A stretch of DNA of 64,000 bases from Manihot esculenta (taxonomy: Eukaryota > Streptophyta > Magnoliopsida > Malpighiales > Euphorbiaceae). The DNA lies in assembly GCF_001659605.2 (NCBI RefSeq), contig NC_035164.2, positions 13,008,906 through 13,072,905 of the forward strand, written 5' to 3'. The translations under genes and the position numbers were made by a program. Shown piece after piece: positions 58,501 to 64,000 of the stretch; the stretch's first letter is position 1, and every line of letters begins with the position of its first letter. Under the pieces are notes generated by a model. That model was not told the DNA's origin, made no database searches, and saw only the letters and a list, made by a program, of their open reading frames with translations.

Positions 58501-61144
58501 TATGATGGAGGTTGTAAAGAAGGAGATTGTGAAGCTCTTAGACATTGGGGTAATCTACCCCATTTCTGACAGTAAGTGGGTGAGTCCCATCCATGTGGTA
58601 CCAAAGAAGACCGGGATTACCATTGTCCCTAATTCTAAAGGAGAGCTAGTACCCACTCGTGTACAAAATGGGTGGAGAGTTTGCATGGACTACAGGAAGC
58701 TTAACACAGCCACAAGGAAGGACCACTTTCCCTTGCCCTTCATGGACCAAATGCTTGAGAGACTTGCTGGAAAAAGCCATTACTGCCTCCTTGATGGATA
58801 TTCTGGATTTTATCAAATCCCCGTTGCACCAGAAGACCAAGAGAAGACCACTTTCACATGCCCATTTGGCACATTCGCATTTAGGAGGATGCCCTTCGGT
58901 CTTTGCAATGCACCAGCCACTTTCCAAAGGTGCATGATGAGCATTTTTTCTGACTATGTGGAGAGGATCATTGAAGTCTTCATGGATGACTTTACGGTGT
59001 ATGACAACTCATTCCATGAATGCCTAGCCAACTTGGAGAAGATACTTCAAAGGTGTTTGGAGACAAACTTGGTTCTCAACTATGAGAAGTGCCACTTCAT
59101 GGTCAGCCATGGCTTAATCTTAGGCCATATTGTTTCAGCAAAAGGGATTGAGGTGGACAAAGCCAAAATTGACACCATCAAAAATCTGCCCTACCCAACC
59201 AGCATTAGGGAGATTCGATCATTCCTTGGACATGCTGGTTTTTACAGGAGGTTTATCAAGGATTTTTCTAAAATAACTCAGCCTCTTTGCAGATTGTTAC
59301 AGCAGGATGTACCATTCAACTTTGATGACAGTTGCAAATCAGCCTTTGATTTGATCAAATCACTCCTAATTTCTGCCCCCGCCATCCAGCCACCTGATTG
59401 GACCCTTCCATTTGAAATCATGTGTGATGCCAGCAACTTTGCTATAGGTGCAGTATTGGGACAGCGCATAGGTAACTCTCCTCATGTCATTCACTATGCC
59501 TCACGCACCTTAGATGCTGCACAATGCAATTATTCCACCACGGAAAAAGAGTTGCTGGCTGTTGTGTTTGCATTGGAGAAGTTTAGACCCTACCTACTTG
59601 GTACAAAGGTGATTATATACTCAGATCATGCTGCACTAAGGTATTTAATCAAGAAAAAGGAGTCCAAACCTAGGCTGGTGAGATGGATATTGCTGTTACA
59701 AGAGTTTGACTTGGAGATCCGTGACAAGAAAGGCAAGGAGAACCTTGTGGCTGATCACCTCAGCAGAATTCTGACCGAGATGGAGACATGCCCCATCAAT
59801 GAGACCTTCCCTGATGAGCACCTCTTTTCTGTCCAAGAAGAGGAACCATGGTATGCTGATATTGTTAACTTCCTTGCCATAGGTGATTTGCCCACTGATT
59901 TGCCCAAACACATAAGAGACAAGATCAAGAAGGAAGCAAGGTATTATGTGTGGGATGAGCCTTACCTATGGAAGCATTGTGCAGACCAAGTCATAAGGAG
60001 ATGCATCCCAAATCATGAAATCACTTCTGTTCTGACTTTCTGCCACTCCTACAGCTGTGGAGGTCACTTTGGGCCACGCAAGACAGCCTTGAAAGTCCTT
60101 GAAAGTGGATTATTTTGGCCTAACATATTTAGAGATGCTTATTTATTTTGTAGGTCATGTGCAAGATGCCAACAAACGGGAAACCTTGGCAAAAGAAGTG
60201 AAATGCCACAAGCACCCATTATGGTGTGTGAAATCTTTGACATATGGGGCATTGACTTCATGGGACCATTCCCACCTTCCTTTGGCAACACCTACATACT
60301 ACTTGCTGTGGATTATGTGTCTAAGTGGATTGAGGCCAAAGCAACAAGAGCTGATGATGCAAAAACAGTGGGTGATTTTGTAAAATCCCACATTTTCTCA
60401 AGATTTGGACTGCCCAAAGCCATAATCAGTGACCGAGGCACCCATTTTTGCAACAAGGTAGTAGAAACTCTCCTCAAAAAGCACCATGTCATCCATAGAA
60501 CATCTACTGCCTATCATCCTCAAACAAATGGGCTGGCTGAAGTATCAAATAGGGAGATCAAGTCCATCTTGGAGAAAACGGTCTGCCCAAATCGCAAAGA
60601 CTGGAGTACACGCCTCAATGATGCCTTATGGGCATATAGAACAACATATAAAACTCCAATTGGGATGTCTCCATATAGGCTGATTTATGGGAAAGCATGC
60701 CATCTACCTGTGGAACTTGAACATAAAGCCTATTGGGCTGTGAAGAGCTGTAATCTTGATGAAAAAGAAGCTGGAGTTAACAGAAAATTACAGATTCAAG
60801 AGCTTGAGGAGATCCGGCGTGATGCCTATGAAGCTTCATGGGATTACAAAACAAAGACTAAAGCCTTCCATGATAAGAATATCTCTAGAAAACACTTCCA
60901 GGTTGGTGATAAAGTCTTGCTTTTTGATTCCAGATTCAAATTATTCCCTGGGAAGCTTCGGTCTAGGTGGATTGGACCATTCTTAGTTGAACATATCTAT
61001 CCACATGGAGCTGTTGACATTAGGAGCTCACAAACTAGCAAAGTTTTCAAAGTTAATGGGCATCGTTTGAAAAGATTCTATGAAGGTTTTACTGTCCATG
61101 TTATGGAGGAGGTTCCCTTGGATCCCCCTTCCCAAGACTGCTGA
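55568..61144 (+). CDS. gag-pol: Athila Gag-Pol polyprotein (1858 aa)
   Basis: One uninterrupted ORF from ATG 55568. Order by residue: Pro/Ala-rich N-terminus; capsid-type Gag domain about 150-315 (ending near [11 protein letters not shown]); zinc knuckle [13 protein letters not shown] at 365-377 (one residue shorter in the loop than the Ty3 form); conserved linker [17 protein letters not shown]; protease with D686 in [14 protein letters not shown] with [11 protein letters not shown] near 1035 and FMDD at 1138-1141 (Phe for the usual Tyr, typical of Athila); RNase H with Asp near 1287; integrase with His/Cys zinc site (CRSCARCQQ) and catalytic D1563, D1622, E1658 (DD35E); C-terminal GPF segment. 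SDLP-type motifs interrupt the linkers, including one between RNase H and integrase ([14 protein letters not shown]). Likely competent. Confidence 0.94.
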   Translation: MTRSGRKDTLLYDPEIEKTAKSLRKQENLRNQASKPSSSTTPPHRPPTAPAEEISAPTETSITAPATAEFLPETEFLVMAENPAMAAPPAAHVEAEIQAGNVPIQAPQPRERTLGELAEPAGDQAPLCIEYPLLTAPFELRTGLIHLLPKFRGLENEDPHKHLKAFHVVCSTMRPQGIPKDDIKLRAFPFSLEDYAKEWLFYLPPGSITSWADMVRAFLRKFFPTSKAIGIRREISGIKQKHSEGLYEYWERFKKLCTSCPRHDISDQSLIEYFYGGLLPSERKFIDAACGGTIEKKSPREMRDLISSMAAASQQFGDQELPTRNVNEVSNSILSSQLSELTNAVRSLVVSQTQQVQQIQQPKTCGICANNHPTDLCPSLQEEDQQVNAVGGFNGQRRYDPYANTYNPGWRDHPNFSYARGQQYPSYQQRNQAQAAPQNSNASLEEIVKNLANTVQNLEKQMGQMASSLNKIESQGKLPSQTEINPRQNASAITLRSGKELQDNRAEKVQKQDMEEILPESDQGSDLPSLLEETDPIAGQTKLSSSDLPNSPEKAESDLPKSTDQAESSQRQKQQPMEKFKVPPPFPKRFARSQKEKEEKEILETLRKVEINIPLLDAVKQIPRYAKFLKELCTNRRKLAEREKVSVGECVSAVIQRKLPVKCKDRGMFAVSCKIGNVGIKKAMCDLGASINVMPLSIFNLLNAGTLKGTSIMIQLADRSIVYPKGVLEDVLVQVDQLVFPADFYVIDMEEDKSNTTSDILLGRPFLSTARTKIDVHDGTLTMEFEGEVIKFNVYDAMKFPNDVSHVYGLDVIDNLSQEVFDFDQENLLYESLCRRGEVDSNISEADKTADCCNLLDVGDLPSDLPRTPENLLKSQLKSDSRQTENQQTENAPELKPLPNHLKYAYLGAGNTLPVIISNQLSQEEEEKLLDVLRRHKKAIGWTLEDIKGISPSTCMHRILMEDECKPVREAQRRLNPPMMEVVKKEIVKLLDIGVIYPISDSKWVSPIHVVPKKTGITIVPNSKGELVPTRVQNGWRVCMDYRKLNTATRKDHFPLPFMDQMLERLAGKSHYCLLDGYSGFYQIPVAPEDQEKTTFTCPFGTFAFRRMPFGLCNAPATFQRCMMSIFSDYVERIIEVFMDDFTVYDNSFHECLANLEKILQRCLETNLVLNYEKCHFMVSHGLILGHIVSAKGIEVDKAKIDTIKNLPYPTSIREIRSFLGHAGFYRRFIKDFSKITQPLCRLLQQDVPFNFDDSCKSAFDLIKSLLISAPAIQPPDWTLPFEIMCDASNFAIGAVLGQRIGNSPHVIHYASRTLDAAQCNYSTTEKELLAVVFALEKFRPYLLGTKVIIYSDHAALRYLIKKKESKPRLVRWILLLQEFDLEIRDKKGKENLVADHLSRILTEMETCPINETFPDEHLFSVQEEEPWYADIVNFLAIGDLPTDLPKHIRDKIKKEARYYVWDEPYLWKHCADQVIRRCIPNHEITSVLTFCHSYSCGGHFGPRKTALKVLESGLFWPNIFRDAYLFCRSCARCQQTGNLGKRSEMPQAPIMVCEIFDIWGIDFMGPFPPSFGNTYILLAVDYVSKWIEAKATRADDAKTVGDFVKSHIFSRFGLPKAIISDRGTHFCNKVVETLLKKHHVIHRTSTAYHPQTNGLAEVSNREIKSILEKTVCPNRKDWSTRLNDALWAYRTTYKTPIGMSPYRLIYGKACHLPVELEHKAYWAVKSCNLDEKEAGVNRKLQIQELEEIRRDAYEASWDYKTKTKAFHDKNISRKHFQVGDKVLLFDSRFKLFPGKLRSRWIGPFLVEHIYPHGAVDIRSSQTSKVFKVNGHRLKRFYEGFTVHVMEEVPLDPPSQDC

Positions 61145-61645
61145 GCAAGACACTGAAGTCCAGCCCAAGACAGAAAACAGGGCGCTACTGGGAGGCAGCC
61201 CAGATGTAGTGATTTGCCCAGTGATTTGCCCACTGCTTGCCCAAATCGCCGGGCAAATCGACTGAATGTACCATAGTCACAAGTGATCGAGGCAGTGATT
61301 TGCCCAATTGCCCAGATAATTTGACCAAGATCACCGGTCCAATCGCAAAATCAAGCACATCATCAGAAAAGGGCGTGAACAGTACCAGCCCAGCAACTGC
61401 AAAGGAGAAGTGATCTGCCCAAGTGATTTGCCCACTGCTTACCCAAATCACTGGTCAAATCACCCTGTCAAGAATCCAGAGGGCCAGCAATAAATGATCA
61501 GGGCAGATCACATACCCTAATTACTTTAAATAGTCTTTTCTTTTATTTTTAATTTTTACGCTAAACTACTGTTTTTATCTCTTCTACTTCTTCAAGCTTT
61601 CCCCTCTCCGACCACCACTCACCCACCGGCGAACTCAAGACCACC
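61145..61645 (+). other. Spacer between gag-pol and ORF3
   Basis: Non-coding. TTGCCC words and inverse copies at 61207-61262, 61290-61315 and 61410-61465, then a T-rich stretch (61525-61590) before the ORF3 ATG, whose context is CCACCATGG. Confidence 0.7.
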
Positions 61646-63349
61646 ATGGTCCGAATCAAGATGAAGGCCACCGGCGGACCGTTCATGTGGAAGAAACTAG
61701 GGCTGCCGAAACCCATCCCCTATGACAGTGACGATGAAGCGTGGGATACCACTACACCAGCCACCACCAACACCGAAACGCCACCGGCTACTGAACCAGC
61801 GACCGGACGCACCGACTCACCGGCCGCCCAGACATATCGCCGGCAAAAGAAACGGCAAAGAACGCCGCCACCACCATCCACAATAGACCCGAAGACAAAC
61901 CCTGCGGGCGAAATGATACCTGAAGCCACCACTCCCACCGGCCACAGCCACAAACGGCCAAGAACACAGTCGCCACCAAGATCAGAGCTGGAACCCACCA
62001 TTGCCATACATCCCGCAGGACTCAAAGAAAGTGGTATGCCCACTGATTCCACCAACGCTGTGCCCACTGATGCGCCCACGGACTTGCCAAGCGCTATGCC
62101 CAGCGATGTGCCCACCGATGCGCCCGTGGACTTACCAAGTGATGTGCCTAGCGATGTGCCTAGCGACACACTCAGTGATATGCCCAGAAATTTGCCCAGC
62201 GATTTGCCCAGGCCAGCATACCCAGATCACATCGTCAAATCACTGACATTCAACAAAATTTCCGAGCGCACCAGGCTGCTTAAAGTTTCATCCCTACCAT
62301 ATCACCCAGGTAAATATATCCACCATGCCACCCTTGGAGCACTGAGACTCCATTCCCAGGTACGTTCTCTAATTTCTGCTATTGGCTGGGACACCTTTTT
62401 CCTCCTGCGCATGCCCTCCTTCCTTGAACTCACACATGAGTTCTTCACCACGTTCTATTTTGATAAACCTGCCATGCATAACATACACACACCAGACACT
62501 ATTGGATTTAGGTTATTGGGGAAGCGATTTCGCTTATCCCTGCAGGAATTCGGCATAGCCATGGGCTGTGAATGCCCTCAGTCCACCTGGGACTTCCCTG
62601 CTGAGTTTGATCCAAGCTCTGTGTACTTGGAATTAAGTGACAATCCACCAGACTCCTACTCACCAACAAGGTCCAAGGACCTTTACCTCAAGAACCCCAG
62701 CCTGAAATACCTCCACAGATTCCTGGCTTACACATTTTCTGGGAGGAAGGATGCCTCCAACATCCTGACCAGAACTGAGTTATATATTCTTTGGTGTATG
62801 CACACACATAGGAAAATACATCTGGGATACTGGGTTGCCACCCAACTATCTAGCATCATTCAGTATAACAGGCCACTGATTTTTGGCCCCTTGATCACTG
62901 CCATTGCAGTGAATCTCAAATTATTGCACCCAGCATATACTGACCTTTCCCCCAGCCCCAAAACAACCCCCTTGGACCTACGCACATTGGATGATATGGG
63001 GTTGCTTTGTAAAGTGGGGGATGTTTTTTCCATTGCACCTGCAGGTCCAGTAACGCCACGCCATGAGCGTGTTTTCAGAAGGAAGAAAGCCACCATAAGC
63101 ACCACCACCCAACAGCCAGCCACTATAGCAGATACTGCAGATGAGGCAACACAAGCAATAGGGCAGGAACCAGCAAATGAGCCACCTCCAGCAGCCCCCC
63201 AGCAGGATGCTCCTCAGCCACCTGAAGACGAAGCCCACAACCAGACAGTAGAGGCTCGTCTCAGAAGGATTGAAGATCGAATGCAAAGGATGGAGCACTT
63301 GTTGGACCTGCTGGTGGACCATTTTCTGCCCCAACACCGTGACAGATAG
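61646..63349 (+). CDS. ORF3, ATHILA-type protein in env position (567 aa)
   Basis: The N-terminus MVRIKMKATGGPFMWKKLGLP is followed by basic patches (RRQKKRQR about 65-72; HKRPRTQSPPRSE about 102) that could be nuclear localisation signals. A 12-bp coding minisatellite gives tetrapeptides such as PTDA, PSDV and PSDL at about residues 130-190. The core at about 217-428 (IGWDTFFLLRMPSFLELTHE, then FRLLGKRFRLSLQEFG) matches the plant ATHILA ORF-1 type family (PF03078, by recall). The C-terminus has a coil RIEDRMQRMEHLLDLLVDHF (about 541-560). I see no signal peptide or clear membrane segment, so an envelope role is not supported. Function unknown. The short elements keep only its two ends or its tail. 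Confidence 0.85.
   Translation: MVRIKMKATGGPFMWKKLGLPKPIPYDSDDEAWDTTTPATTNTETPPATEPATGRTDSPAAQTYRRQKKRQRTPPPPSTIDPKTNPAGEMIPEATTPTGHSHKRPRTQSPPRSELEPTIAIHPAGLKESGMPTDSTNAVPTDAPTDLPSAMPSDVPTDAPVDLPSDVPSDVPSDTLSDMPRNLPSDLPRPAYPDHIVKSLTFNKISERTRLLKVSSLPYHPGKYIHHATLGALRLHSQVRSLISAIGWDTFFLLRMPSFLELTHEFFTTFYFDKPAMHNIHTPDTIGFRLLGKRFRLSLQEFGIAMGCECPQSTWDFPAEFDPSSVYLELSDNPPDSYSPTRSKDLYLKNPSLKYLHRFLAYTFSGRKDASNILTRTELYILWCMHTHRKIHLGYWVATQLSSIIQYNRPLIFGPLITAIAVNLKLLHPAYTDLSPSPKTTPLDLRTLDDMGLLCKVGDVFSIAPAGPVTPRHERVFRRKKATISTTTQQPATIADTADEATQAIGQEPANEPPPAAPQQDAPQPPEDEAHNQTVEARLRRIEDRMQRMEHLLDLLVDHFLPQHRDR
62036..62215 (+). repeat. 12-bp coding minisatellite in ORF3 (PSDL/PTDA type)
   Basis: Diverged tandem units of 12 bp such as AGTGATGTGCCT, AGCGATGTGCCC and AGCGATTTGCCC, read as Ser/Thr-Asp-X-Pro tetrapeptides. 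They are the same word, in the same frame, as the SDLP motifs in gag-pol. Confidence 0.85.
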
Positions 63350-64000
63350 CGATCTGCCCAGTGATTTGCCCAGTGCTTGCCCAAGTCACTGGTCAAATCA
63401 CTCACAGGCCAGGGAGTCCCTTTCCCTTTTCTCCTTAATTTTTTCTATATGTTTATTCACACATTGAGGACAATATGTGGGATAGGTGTGGGGGTACTGG
63501 AGAGTATTTATTCATTAATTACACCATCTTTTTGCTTCTTGTTGTTTCTTTTTGTTTCTTTTTGCATTGTTCTCACCCCTTTTTGCACACACCAGAATTT
63601 TTTTTCACACTCCTAGCTCACACACACAGAATTTTGTAGCTAATTGCTCTACTCAACATAGATAACAAAGTTGAAAGAGTGCCCTTATCTCATGACCCCA
63701 TTGATTTGCCACCCCTTTAAGCCTAAATTGAATCATTCACAGTATGTTACCTTCACTTAGGGAGTTTTCTCTTGAATTGAATCCTTAAATTTGCTAAGGT
63801 CAAGGGAAATAAAAATACAAATACATGCAAACACAAAGTTAGTGTAACTCCCTATGAGCTTATTTGCCCAAATTATCATGAAAAACCAGCACAAAGCACT
63901 AATCACAAACTTGTTCCAATGGTCTAAGACTATGAACTGAGCCTAATAGCCACTTGGAGAAGTAACTGACTAAGTAACCGGGGGTGTATCACCCATGTAC
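63350..64000 (+). other. 3' untranslated region of the full Athila element (partial)
   Basis: Same layout as 1991-2720: TTGCCC cluster (63352-63405), PPT-like copy at 63485-63496, T-rich stretch and the start of the 128-bp duplication. It runs off the window. Confidence 0.75.

Larger units (their letters stand above)
53996..64000 (+). mobile_element. Full-coding Athila element (3' end outside window)
   Basis: 5' LTR 53996-55515, PBS 55521-55538, gag-pol 55568-61144, third ORF 61646-63349 and part of the 3' UTR; the 3' LTR is beyond the window. The bases just before the LTR are GCAGC, so GCAGC is expected after the unseen 3' LTR. It is the only copy here with capsid, RT, RNase H and integrase and is the likely helper type for the short copies. 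Confidence 0.93.

Noticed and set aside
61646..63349. ORF3 as a viral envelope gene
   Set aside because: No signal peptide, fusion segment or transmembrane anchor seen. Basic patches and a coiled coil fit an intracellular protein better.

Overview
This window is plant nuclear heterochromatin. It consists almost wholly of nested Ty3/gypsy LTR retrotransposons inside a long AT-rich satellite array. I see no host gene, tRNA, rRNA or CRISPR array. The lineages (Athila and Tat), the plant tRNA-Asp primer binding sites and a satellite of about 167 bp point to an angiosperm (peri)centromeric or similar repeat-rich region. The species cannot be told from the sequence.

Layout. (1) 1-6653: an Athila-like non-autonomous composite. 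It holds an internal region cut by the window edge, a complete LTR (3235-4734), a second truncated internal region that repeats the first base for base as far as checked, and a 5'-truncated LTR (5987-6653). (2) 6654-6821: a diverged fragment of a related LTR. (3) 6822-14156 and 41581-53184: one AT-rich satellite array split by an insertion. (4) 14157-41580: three nested elements, each with a perfect 5-bp target-site duplication. The outer one is a minus-strand non-autonomous Athila-like element (TSD attag). A plus-strand non-autonomous member of the same family (17992-39176, TSD agttg) sits in its gag-protease ORF. A 13.7-kb Tat-lineage element (25240-38976, TSD cttgc) sits in the 3' LTR of that one. 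(5) 53185-53995: the start of another LTR element, perhaps Tekay/Del, cut by (6) an apparently autonomous Athila element from 53996 past the window end, with an intact 1858-aa gag-pol and a third ORF of the ATHILA type.

How the parts relate. The full Athila copy encodes capsid, protease, RT, RNase H and integrase. The three short relatives keep the LTR, PBS, PPT, protease and leftovers of ORF3, but have lost the Gag capsid domain, RT, RNase H and most or all of integrase. They are therefore plausible non-autonomous partners of the full element. The Tat element is young (4 differences between two 496-bp LTRs) and carries gag-pol with a second RNase H, a 12-copy 75-bp tandem repeat in its 3' region, and an antisense gene that appears to have two introns.

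The most unusual signal is a 12-bp word, AGTGATTTGCCC, that recurs throughout the Athila family: in both orientations in LTRs and UTRs, and always in the Ser-Asp-Leu-Pro frame in coding regions.
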